From NCBI GenBank assembly GCA_036250195.1, contig JAVHZZ010000010.1, positions 76,441,423-76,505,422 of the forward strand: a stretch of DNA of 64,000 nt, in the 5' to 3' direction. A program made the position numbers and the translations under genes. Source of the DNA: Mixophyes australis (lineage: Eukaryota; Chordata; Amphibia; Anura; Limnodynastidae). Positions 12,035 to 22,900 of this stretch are shown here, piece by piece. The stretch's first letter is position 1; each line of letters starts with the position of its first letter. The notes beneath the pieces are model-generated. The model searched no databases. It was given only the letters and a program-made list of their open reading frames with translations, and was not told the DNA's origin.

Positions 12035-12202
12035 GAATCTACTTTACTTAAATTCGTTGGAATTAAGAAAATGAAAAAGCCTTGGAGAGGGGGGGATTTT
12101 ATAGCATCTATATCTAAGGAGGAAGCCAAATGGATTTTTAATCTTGAAACTTTAACCCCTAAGGATCTGAATATTGATTTTGACCTAGGCTCTTTTTTAT
12201 AG
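12035..12202 (+). pseudogene. PLE protein C-terminus (GIY-YIG end)
   Basis: About 55 codons ending at TAG 12200-12202. The segment EEAKWIFNLETLTPKDLN followed by IDFDLGSFL matches the usual C-terminus of PLE GIY-YIG endonuclease proteins (x-EA-x-WI-x-x-L-x-T-x-x-P-x-GLN pattern). Everything upstream is missing, the MITE abutting it. Call from remembered family pattern. Confidence 0.6.
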
Positions 12203-12321
12203 CAAACCTAGCCTCTTTCCCTGTCACTGCATTTACTTACTCTTGCATTTATATTGTGGTTTTGCAGCTGTTTTCTACTTCAGTATTTGACATATTAAAA
12301 CATTTTTTACATTTTTTATAT

Positions 12322-12327
<6 letters not shown>

Positions 12328-12372
<45 letters not shown>
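12328..12372. repeat. (AT)n microsatellite
   Basis: About 45 bp of alternating TA downstream of the PLE stop codon. Confidence 0.95.
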
Positions 12373-12373
<1 letters not shown>

Positions 12374-12670
12374 TTTTTCACTATTAATAAAATATTCCAA
12401 TCAATTTTAAGATTTTTTAAAATTATTTTATTATTACATCAATACTTTACCCAGTATGGATGTTTATCTTTCCATTTATCTTATTTGTATTATTTTTTGA
12501 CATATGTGGTTTATACCTATGTAGACTTTAGTTTTTGTTTATCTGAATCAGCCTTGTTTTCAGGCATGTTTACCTTTACCAATCAGGATTTCATTAGGGG
12601 GACGTCTTTAAGGGTTGCCTCCTATATAAGTACTGCCCCCTTTTTGGAATGGATCTATACACTTTTTCTT

Positions 12671-12710
12671 TCCCTGAGGAAGCCCCCGATGGAGGGGTGA
12701 AACGCGTTGG
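12671..12710 (+). ncRNA. Hammerhead-like motif B in PLE 3' region
   Basis: CTGAGGA (12674-12680) then a CCCC/GGGG stem, then GAAACGCGTT (12699-12708). The second box differs from the functional core by one base (CTGAGGA for CTGATGA, at the tolerant position 7). It lies about 470 bp beyond the PLE stop codon, the expected pseudo-LTR position. Confidence 0.45.
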
Positions 12711-13500
12711 CAACTTATATCTTAATATTCCTTGCAAGAAGAGGATTCAATACACTTTTATTAGCTTTTTACGCTTTACAGCTTTGCTACACATCCCCGC
12801 TGTCCGAAACCGGAAGTGCGGCACTTGGAATGCAGGCTTGCGTTCCAGGACACAGAAAGAGAGGGTGAGCTCACTGAATCTAGCCACCGTTGGCGGTGCA
12901 TCGCTTTCCGGAGAGAAAGAGTCCCCATCTCTAGCCCCGGAGGGCTTTACAGACTCACAAACCTAGATACCTGCCTTTTAGACTTATCCAGAGGTAATTT
13001 TTATTTTTCCATTCAATTTACTGGATTTGTGATTTTTTTCTGGCTTATATCATCACTGGTCCCCTTTTTTATATATATTTATAATTTTTTATTTTAAACT
13101 TTTTTGCTATTGGAATTATTTTTCTGTTTTGGTATACATTTAATGGACTATTTTTAGCTATCTTTTCATCCCTCATCATTTAGGGATTTATTTATTAACC
13201 CTTGTGGGTATAACCAGAGTGCCTACTGTTGTTATTATATCATTGTCATCACTTTTGTGCATTTTTGTATCTATTTTTATTTTTTATTTTTTATTTTTCA
13301 TTTTGGTTTATTTTATTCTAAAATGTGGATTATACATTCATAGCGCCTTGGGTCAAAATTATGGTTTTTGTATTATAGCTTATTGGGAAGTTTGGAATTC
13401 GTCCCACACAGACCCACATTGGCAGCTTCACATTTTCTTAGAGCAGCGCTGTTATCTCTACACTTTTTCTATTTTACAAATCATTATAGCCCTAAACAGT

Positions 13501-15290
13501 AGGTAATGGATGCTTTGCTGGATAAAGTTACATGGGAAAAATGAGGGGGAGGACATCCATTCAATAGAGGACGATGGGTCATATCTCCACTGAGGATAGG
13601 ATAAAGTGTCTCTATGTAATATTGTTTATTGTACAAGGCGGAGTTGGCGGAGGAGGGGATAGTCTGTGCAATGCAGCTTCCAATGTCCAGTGTGTATTAC
13701 TGTCTCAAAGTGAGGCTTCATTATGTATTGGGAAATGGAAGGAGTTAGGGAGCCAGTGAGTTAGGGAGCCTCAAGCTCACTTTTGAAACTGGGGTCATAT
13801 CAATGTAGCAGTCAAAGGAGTCCTTTTTTAATATACACATGACCCATGGGTTACTGTCAAAGACAACACGTAATGAGTTATCTTGGACCCATTCAAGTCC
13901 TTTCCTTTTTGGATAGATCCGATGTTTAGCAGAGTGAAGAATAGCAGTGTATATAGAGCAGTCTAGTGTAGAGTAGAGTAGAGTAGAGCAGTCTAGAGTA
14001 GAGTAGTCTGGAGTAGTGCTGTGAGGGTCTCTATGATCACAGAAGCTCATACTGCTATGACAATCTCTATTATCAAAGTATCTGTATCTGAATACTGACC
14101 TTGTCAGAGAAGGAGATTACATGCTGCCTAATGTATATACTTGCTCCTTACCTGATTTCAATCCTAGCCCATGAAATCAACAGATGGCACTGCAGTGGGA
14201 GCTGGGTATTTATAGAGTCCTGCATATGATCCTCCACACATTGAGTATGACTGTCCTCATAAATGTGCTCTTAGATACTCTTTTATGGAGTGTAACTAAC
14301 CAGAAGGACTTGTATTCACAACACAGGTCACTTGGTTTGTTACATCTGTTGCTATTGTTTAAAAAAGTGTACTGTAATATAATTATTTGTTACAACAACA
14401 GTAATGAACATATAAGAATATCCTTGTATCATGGCCACTGGGCTAGAGGAGAGAAAGATTGGAAACCTGACTCCAAATAACTTGTGTATTAGATAGAATT
14501 TTTTTTAGAAAGCTATATATAAATGTTGCTACCTAAAATACTCTTTCTAAATGTATTATGCAGCTAATGAATTGTAAGAAATACTATTTAAATCAACTAT
14601 ACCATAACTGATCAAAGACTGGCAAAGCATACTGGAACTTGTAGTTCCACACCAGCTGTAGAGTCACAGGTGGCATATTTCTGATCTGGACTTCAGTACT
14701 TTTGTGAATTGAGCCGTATCCCAACAGTATCTGGAAAGCCCCATGGAGGGAGGGGGCGGGGGTATTGACTGGTGTAATTTTGTGGTTTAGCTCATTCTGA
14801 TGACACAACCATTTAACTGCAGGAGAAATCTCTGTAAGGAAACAAGTGACACTAGAGGGAAATGAAACTTCATATCTAACAAACAGCCTCACCCAAGAAA
14901 ATAATGGAAGGCAAACGTAAGTATGTGAATTATTTATTGTGATTGCTGCTAGTGTTTATAAGAGTACTGATTTAGCTAAGTAAACTTATTGATTTAGAAA
15001 AGCTTAATTCAAGAGTAACCTTGCACTACTGGTTTGGAAACACTTGTTATACTATAACAGAAAATAATGTATATGTACTCACTGCCATTTCCATGTATAA
15101 TGCTTTGTGTGCCAGTTTCCATGTTTAAATTAACATTAAACCTTATATCTGACTTTCTTGGATGATAGATATGAGCTGGCAAACATTTATTCAATCCATT
15201 CAAAGGCTCTGGCAGCTTGTGAGAAGTAAAACTATTTTAGATAAATGGGGGAGAATGTGGAAAATACTATTTTATTATACATATCAGACT
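13501..15290. other. Non-coding DNA with a TAGAG-rich simple repeat
   Basis: No gene recognised. At 13955-14020 there is a degenerate gagtagagtag repeat. Near 14636 there is one acttgtagttccacacc unit of the dispersed repeat noted at 1385-1565. Confidence 0.4.
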
Positions 15291-15295
15291 TCAGG

Positions 15296-15462
15296 GAGCA
15301 AATGTATCAAGCTGAGAGTTTTCCAGCGGGTTTGAAAAAACAATCAGATTCTAGCTATCATTTATTTAGTACATTCTAAAAAATGATAGCTAGAATCTGA
15401 TTGGTTGCTATAGGCAACATCTCCGCTTTTCAAATCTGCCGGAAAACTCTCAGCTTGATATC
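15296..15462. mobile_element. Palindromic MITE, 'caatcagattctagct' family, copy 1
   Basis: Inverted arms centred near 15375 share caatcagattctagct and its complement, with outer gctgagagttttcc and ggaaaactctcagc. Relatives are at 30796, 31921, 35423 and (half) 46040. There is no coding capacity. Confidence 0.75.
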
Positions 15463-15463
15463 A

Positions 15464-15646
15464 CATAATGATGTCACTTTGAAGGCCGATACTATTATTT
15501 CTGCAGTTAAGGGGGTCATGCAAGGAGGCACCGGCTGTACAATGTTTTTTTACCAAGCCTTCTACATTGTACAGCCAGCGTCTCCTTGCATGACCCCTTT
15601 AACTGCAGAAATAATGGTATCGGCCTTCAAAGTGATGTCATTATGT
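15464..15646. repeat. Foldback repeat (about 75-bp arms)
   Basis: cataatgatgtcactttgaa at the left is mirrored by ttcaaagtgatgtcattatg at the right. The inner arms carry gtcatgcaaggaggc and its complement. The arm core resembles the foldback at 39548-40021, so this is a family. Confidence 0.75.
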
Positions 15647-16737
15647 GGTGCCGTGATCTTCACTCGTCGTGGTTGTTGGAGGTGTGTTTCTGAAACAGTG
15701 GGGATTACCAGTCTGTCATCAATTACAGATTTGCGCTGTCTGTGTCGGGGAAACTGTTGTCGGTGTTCTCATAGTCGTGGTAACATACCCAACCAAGCCA
15801 CCCTCACCTCCTTCTTGCCCCTTTCTTTCCTATCATTTCCCTGTAATTAAAATAAAAATTATGCAATCAAATGTCTTATTTGTTCCTTCTTGTTTATTGT
15901 ACATTCACATTTAATTGTAAATATTAGTGACAAATTTAATTTTGGTTGCACTTATCCTCTGCACAGGAGTTTGTTTCTTGTTTCTTTTGACTGTATTTAT
16001 TCATTGCTATTAACTAAATACTTAAAAAGGTATTGTAATCAACATGGTCTTCTTTACCCATTTAGTCAAGTGTGTACATCTGCCTCTATTGTTGGCTTTT
16101 TATGGCAATATATACCCCCTCCACACACATTTTGTAAAACTCTGCCATTGTCTTGTCAAAATCATTAATTGGCATTTACAATTTTATATTTTATGAATAT
16201 GTCATCTACTATTGATTGGGAATCTCCACAGGGGTGCAGTGGAAGTCAAATAGCGAATAGTTCTGATGGTCTTCACCAGGACACACCGGAATCACCAGAT
16301 TTCATCAGCATTGCAAAACATCTCTTCTTGGTGTCTTGCAATTGGATCTGTCACACAGTGATTGTAGATGCAGTGAAATCAGTGTCTGTGCAATTGATCT
16401 GACCTTTTATAGTAACTTACAGGAACCACTTCCTCAATCAGCAGTAATATGATCAAAAGAAGTATTAATGTCCACAAATATATATAGCTGCACAATGATG
16501 TCCATTAATAAGATACCATTAGTAGTAATGTACAATTATATATTAGCAGTAGTTGTAATACATAGTAATAAGTCACCATTACTAGTATTGCACAATAATA
16601 TATTTACAGTAACTGTAGTACCCAGTAATACGCCAGCAGTACACTAATTCCAATTAATAAGCCACCATTAATAACAGTGCTCAATTATATTTTATATTAG
16701 TTGTAGTGTCAAGTAATAAGCCAGCAGTTCATTAATG
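15647..16737. other. Non-coding, grading into VNTR precursor sequence
   Basis: 15647-16440 holds nothing recognised. From about 16440 the text shows decayed repeats built from the same words as the VNTR (taatatat, agcagtag, ttgta, cctagtaat), at irregular spacing. Confidence 0.5.
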
Positions 16738-18712
16738 CCAAATAATATATCAGCAGTAGTTGTATTGCCTAGTAATATGGCCAATAATATATCAGCAGTA
16801 GTTGTATTGCCTAGCAATATGGCCAATAATATATCAGCAGTAGTTGTATTGCCTAGTAATATGGCCAATAATATATCAGCAGTAGTTGTATTGCCTAGTA
16901 ATATGGCCAATAATATATCAGCAGTAGTTGTATTGCCTAGTAATATGGCCAATAATATATCAGCAGTAGTTGTATTGCCTAGTAATATGGCCAATAATAT
17001 ATCAGCAGTAGTTGTATTGCCTAGTAATATGACCAATAATATATCAGTAGAAGTTGTATTGCCTAGTAATATGACCAATAATATATCAGCAGTAGTTGTA
17101 TTGCCTAGCAATATGGCCAATAATATATCAGTAGACGTTGTATTGCCTAGTAATATGGCCAATAATATATCAGTAGACGTTGTATTGCCTAGTAATATGA
17201 CCAATAATATATCAGTAGACGTTGTATTGCCTAGTTATATGGCCAATAATATATCAGCAGTAGTTGTATTGCCTAGTAATATGACCAATAATATATCAGT
17301 AGACGTTGTATTGCCTAGTAATATGACCAATAATATATCAGCAGTAGTTGTATTGCCTAGCAATATGGCCAATAATATATCAGCAGTAGTTGTATTGCCT
17401 AGCAATATGGCCAATAATATATCAGCAGTAGTTGTATTGCCTAGTAATATGGCCAATAATATATCAGCAGTAGTTGTATTGCCTAGCAATATGGCCAATA
17501 ATATATCAGCAGTAGTTGTATTGCCTAGCAATATGGCCAATAATATATCAGCAGTAGTTGTATTGCCTAGCAATATGGCCAATAATATATCAGTAGAAGT
17601 TGTATTGCCTAGTAATATGGCCAATAATATATCAGCAGTAGTTGTATTGCCTAGTAATATGGCCAATAATATATCAGCAGTAGTTGTATTGCCTAGTAAT
17701 ATGGCCAATAATATATCAGCAGTAGTTGTATTGCCTAGCAATATGGCCAATAATATATCAGCAGTAGTTGTATTGCCTAGTAATATGGCCAATAATATAT
17801 CAGTAGACGTTGTATTGCCTAGTAATATGGCCAATAATATATCAGCAGTAGTTGTATTGCCTAGTAATATGACCAATAATATATCAGTAGACGTTGTATT
17901 GCCTAGTAATATGACCAATAATATATCAGCAGTAGTTGTATTGCCTAGCAATATGGCCAATAATATATCAGCAGTAGTTGTATTGCCTAGTAATATGGCC
18001 AATAATATATCAGCAGTAGTTGTATTGCCTAGCAATATGGCCAATAATATATCAGCAGTAGTTGTATTGCCTAGCAATATGGCCAATAATATATCAGCAG
18101 TAGTTGTATTGCCTAGCTATATGGCCAATAATATATCAGCAGTAGTTGTATTGCCTAGCAATATGGCCAATAATATATCAGCAGTAGTTGTATTGCCTAG
18201 CAATATGGCCAATAATATATCAGCAGAAGTTGTATTGCCTAGTAATATGGCCAATAATATATCAGCAGTAGTTGTATTGCCTAGTAATATGGCCAATAAT
18301 ATATCAGCAGTAGTTGTATTGCCTAGTAATATGGCCAATAATATATCATTAGACGTTGTATTGCCTAGTAATATGGCCAAGAATATATCAGCAGTAGTTG
18401 TATTGCCTAGCAATATGGCCAATAATATATCAGTAGAAGTTGTATTGCCTAGCAATATGGCCAATAATATATCAGCAGTAGTTGTATTGCCTAGTAATAT
18501 GGCCAATAATATATCAGCAGTAGTTGTATTGCCTAGTAATATGGCCAATAATATATCATTAGACGTTGTATTGCCTAGTAATATGGCCAAGAATATATCA
18601 GCAGTAGTTGTATTGCCTAGTAATATGGCCAATAATATATCAGCAGTAGTTGTATTGCCTAGTAATATGGCCAATGATATATCAGTAGAAGTTGTTGTGT
18701 CCAGTAATAGGC
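16738..18712. repeat. 42-bp VNTR, about 47 units
   Basis: Tandem units of 42 bp (ggccaataatatatcagcag, then tagttgtattgcctagtaat plus at) run about 1975 bp. Because 42 is a multiple of three and the unit lacks stops, one plus frame and minus frames stay open (14-residue units such as NNISAVVVLPSNMA). That is arithmetic, not evidence for a protein. Units vary at a few fixed positions (gcagtag, gtagacg or gtagaag; agtaat or agcaat; ggcc or gacc). Blocks of units are themselves repeated: the rare ttagacg type recurs exactly 210 bp apart, near 18345 and 18555. It ends about 420 bp before the ROCO coding start. Confidence 0.97.
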
Positions 18713-19121
18713 TAACAGCAAAAAAATAAGTCACTAATAATAATAGCAATCCCTAATAAATGACTGCCAGATATCACACCACTGCTTCTACCACAGTCTC
18801 TTCTCCTCCTGAACCAGCAAATCTCTTTTGCAATGCTGTGATAAAGCTACCACTACAGTACTAGGTGGTGTCTCATGTCACTGACATGATATGTGGGTCG
18901 GCTTGCTGCCTAGAGTTGACCAATTAGAATCCAGTTGTTTGTATCTGATGTCGTTAAAAGTGATGGGGACACTAAGCGCTCTTGGACAGTTGCAAAGGAG
19001 TCTAAACATGTTAAAGTAAGTTGAAATAAGGACCAATTTAGTTTATATTATGTATGCACCCAATCTTAGTCTTATTAATATAATAAAACAGGTTAATGAT
19101 TCTTCCATTTCCACACAATAG
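18713..19121 (+). promoter_or_regulatory. Candidate 5' region of the ROCO gene
   Basis: Between the VNTR and the first coding exon. A donor-like AAA|GTAAGT at 19015/19016 could end a 5' untranslated exon, and a pyrimidine-rich acceptor ends at AG 19120-19121. No TATA box or CpG cluster is evident. The promoter is inferred from position only. Confidence 0.3.
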
Positions 19122-19129
19122 GCAAAGAG

Positions 19130-19995
19130 ATGTTGCCCTTGAGGGACTTGGACCTTTCTCTCAGGAGATTGAAGGTCATGCCATCAGAAGTTTTGATTGA
19201 CACAAACATACAGAGCCTTAACCTTGATCGCAACAAACTTCGAAGTGTCTCAGAGATATCCCGTCTTCAAGAACTTCAAACTCTCATCCTCTCTAAAAAT
19301 GAACTGACTGATTTTCCCAGGGAGATCCAGTGCTTGGTCCACCTAGAAAAGTTGGAACTAAACCAGAATAAGATTCAGATCATTCCCAGTGGCATTTTTG
19401 TAAACCTCAAAAGTCTTAAGCATTTGAAATTGAATAACAACCGTCTGTCGAACCTGCCGATGGACCTGTCAAGCTGTTCTAATCTGCACTACTTAAATTT
19501 ATCCCACAATCTGTTCACAGACTTACCTGAATCTATCATGAAATTAAAGAATTTGAAAGAGCTCTATGTGGAGAACAATAAGCTACAGAAACTACCTTCA
19601 GAGCTCTTCCTCAATCATTCCTTGAAAAAGTTCAAGGCTTCCTGCAACCATTTGAGGGAACCTCCTGATGAAGTTTGTGCTGGTGGTCTTAAACAGATTC
19701 GTAGCTACTTCCTGCAACTGCAGGAGAGCCAAGCCAGAGAAGACAGGAGGGTTAAAGTCATTTTCATTGGTGCTAGCCTAGCTGGGAAGACCACTATAAG
19801 CAGGAGCCTAAGTCAAGGTCACACCATGCCTGTAACTCTGAAGGAGAGAACTGTAGGAATAGAGATCAGAGAACTCCAGATTAATGACTTTACCTTCCTA
19901 TTCTGGGACTTTGCAGGACACCTAGAGTATTATGTAACTCATCATGTGTTTATTACTCCGCATGCTCTTGTTATCCTGGTTGTTGATCTGTACAG
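19130..19995 (+). CDS. ROCO exon 1: LRRs and Roc G1-G3
   Basis: 866 nt, residues 1-289, donor AG|GTGAGT, phase 2. Codes for all seven LRRs, the P-loop and the DFAGH switch. The acceptor at 19120-19121 implies a non-coding exon before it. Confidence 0.93.
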
Positions 19996-22900
19996 GTGAG
20001 TACAAACCCAAGTTTAGAGACATTATAAAAACAGTATAAAATAATAGGAAGGAGATCTTTGTCAATGGTGAGTGAGTTATAAGCTTAGTAAACATTCACT
20101 GTCATGACTGAACCTTCTTCAGTTTGAAGCATGTATTGAGTTTATTAAAATGTTCTACTATTAAACATACTGTTGTATTTAAAACATTGGGCAACTGTCA
20201 ACAAACATAACCTCTACAGGGTACAACGTTAAACATAACGCATGTCTGCACATTTTAATGCGCACTTACTATTTATTTGCTAAATTTAACAGATAGAGAA
20301 AAAACTAAAACAGTGAACATGGCATGTGCCATTTTAGATTGGGCACATTGTTAGTCGGTACTTAGTAACACCAATCTTATCATAACTTATAAATGACAGT
20401 TTCCAAACATTTCTTGTAGCCCCCTTAAGGGTCAATTCATTTCCCATGAAAATATTTTTGGGCACTTTGTTCTTTGTCCACTGAAAGTAATGCTCTCGTA
20501 TTCACACTGGCTCTGCATTAGAACATGCAATAAACTCGTGGTTGATAAGCAATGTAAACGTTCACAAGGATTTGTAAATGTGTCCAGGTGCAAGTGACAT
20601 GGAGTTTTTCCCATTCTTTTCAATGCCCCATTTATTTCAGTGGGGTTTCGAGTATATAGAAACCCCATTGAAATAAATTGAACTTTCAAAATAATAAGTA
20701 AAAGCTAAATAAATAACTAAGTAATAAAAAAAAAGAGTGATCCCCACCCCATAAAACCCATAACTAGCACCAGTGCTAAGAAGCGTGGACTGATTTCCAC
20801 TTAAACAGGGTGGCAAAGCATTTAGTGTGATGTGCCAAAGTAGATACCAGCACAAGGCTAAACAGGCTAGACTAGTCACAGTGTTAGCCGGGTAACCTGC
20901 AGTACAGGGTCCATCTATCATAGTGGGAACCATTACCAGCCTGGTCACTCCAGGACTGAAACCTCTATATGGCAAGTAAAGAGCCTGCTTCCTCACTCAC
21001 ATAGGATTTGATGAGTGTTTTATTCATTGAACCTTCTTTTACATTATCTTTTTTTTTTTTTGCAATTGTAGAACTACATATCCAGCTCTGTTACTGAGTG
21101 TGGTTCAATAAGCACATGCATGTCCTTCCAGTCAATGGCTGCCAATGCATGCTGGTATATGTAGTTCAACAAATCTGGCAGCAATTCCCCAACCAGCTAG
21201 GAATAAGCTCTGTTCACACTTGGAGGCAAAACTCTATATTTCTTGGCCAACTTTCTTGCTTACCAAGCCCTTCACTTTTCCCGAGAGGTCTGGTAAGCAG
21301 GTGATTACATTACATTGGGTGAAGCAACAGGTGAGATAAGTAGAACTTTGGATGTGAAAAAGTGTAGTATCTTCATTTAATGTAAAGTTTCCCATTATTG
21401 CACCTGATTAAATCAGACCCTAGTGGTTTTTTTATTCTTACAGCATTTTCCACAATCTTTCCTTGCAGAATTCTTCTAAATATTCTTAGGTCTTGTGCTG
21501 CATTTCTGAGATCTCTCCACAGATTTTTAATAATATTCAGAGAGTAAATTCCATTCCAAAACTTTAACCTTTCATTTCAGTAGTCAGCTTATGATTGATT
21601 TTGAGGTAAGTTTTGGATCATTGTCTTGCTGAAATCTCCAATCTCTTTTCAGCTTCAATTTCTTCACTTAGGGCCTGATTCATTAAGGATCTTAACTTGA
21701 GAAACTTCTTATTTCAGTCTCCTGGACAAAACCATGTTACAATGCAATGGGTGCAAATTAGTATTCTGTTTTGCACATAAGTTAAATACTGACTGTTTTT
21801 TCATGTAGCACACAAATATCAACTTTAAATGTCAGTGTACAAATAAGCTATCAAGTATTTGTGTGCTACATGAAAATACAGTCAGTATTTAATTTATGTG
21901 CAAAACAGAATACTAATTTGCACCCATTGCATTGTAACATGGTTTTGTCCAGGAGACTGAAATAAGAAGTTTCTCAAGTTAAGTTCCTTAATGAATCAGG
22001 CCCTAAGTCTGGGACATTAGCTTCCAGGATTTGTTGAAATTTAGTTGAATCCATTCTCCCTTCCACTTGGACAATATTTCCTTGCCACTAACCGTCACTC
22101 AACCACAAAGAATAGTAGATCTGTCCCCATGCTTAAGGTAAGTTGTTCTTTTCTAATGCCTCACCCATTTTTCTCCTAATGTAGTAATTCTGGTTGTGAC
22201 CAAAATTTTTTTTGTTTCTTTTATTAGTATAAAGCGCTTTGTTTACAAAAAAGTTTCTGGATTATTACTGAACTATGGAGCTTTGGGCCAGGACTCCCAT
22301 TAACAGGCTCTTTGAAGTAGTATGTAGGTTATACTTTGCATATCTGAACAGTTTAAGAGCAACTCTATCAGAATGTTTTCCAGTTATTCCAAGTCTTGAG
22401 TTAACAGTACCCCTTAACTTCAACTTCTTAATTATGTCTCTGACTTTGAAAATTCCAGACTCTGAGCATTTGGATGTCATTTATAGACTTTCCCTTCTTT
22501 GCAACAGACAGTTATCTTTATTTCAAGTCCTTGCCCTGCTGTGTAGAGAAGATATGGTTGTTGAGAGTACGCACACATCCTGAGATGCAGATCCAGAAAA
22601 CAAACAATGGCTAGGGACAGGAGAAAACAGCAAAATCGGTACGTTCCGGGTCACAATAGCAGGTCAAACAGATCAGTACAAGAGCACACTTGCTCTAGCA
22701 GAAACACCAGCACAGGTGACAGGAAGGAAGGGATATTTTTAATGCTGAACCACCAATGAGAGGAGGTCCAGCTAATTACTACACAGGGCTGTAAATGAGA
22801 ATGGAAGCTTGCTAGGTAGCTACAGCAGTAACAATGAAAGATACTGGTTACCTTTACTCGGCAACCTGCTAAGAACTAGGCGGTGCTCACTGCTGCCTGA

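Larger units (their letters stand above)
11281..13500 (+). mobile_element. Penelope-like retroelement composite B
   Basis: Contains a PLE protein C-terminus (12035-12202), a 3' region with a hammerhead-like motif (12671-12710) and an end with agcgctgttatctctacacttttt near 13445. The segment 11281-11760 read on the minus strand has a related end (agcgccattatatcttttcc), suggesting inverted pseudo-LTRs as in composites A and C. A MITE is nested at 11784. Limits are approximate. Confidence 0.5.

Noticed and set aside
16738..18712. CRISPR-like regular repeat spacing
   Set aside because: Units are contiguous with no unique spacers, and the window is eukaryotic.
16735..18729. 664-residue plus-strand frame and matching minus-strand frames
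   Set aside because: Produced by a stop-free 42-bp tandem repeat whose period is a multiple of three; both strands are open for the same reason.
19011..19130. Upstream coding exon of the ROCO gene using an ATG before the donor at 19016
   Set aside because: Joining ATGTTAAA to the acceptor at 19122 puts the ATG out of frame with the LRR protein; kept only as a possible 5' UTR exon.
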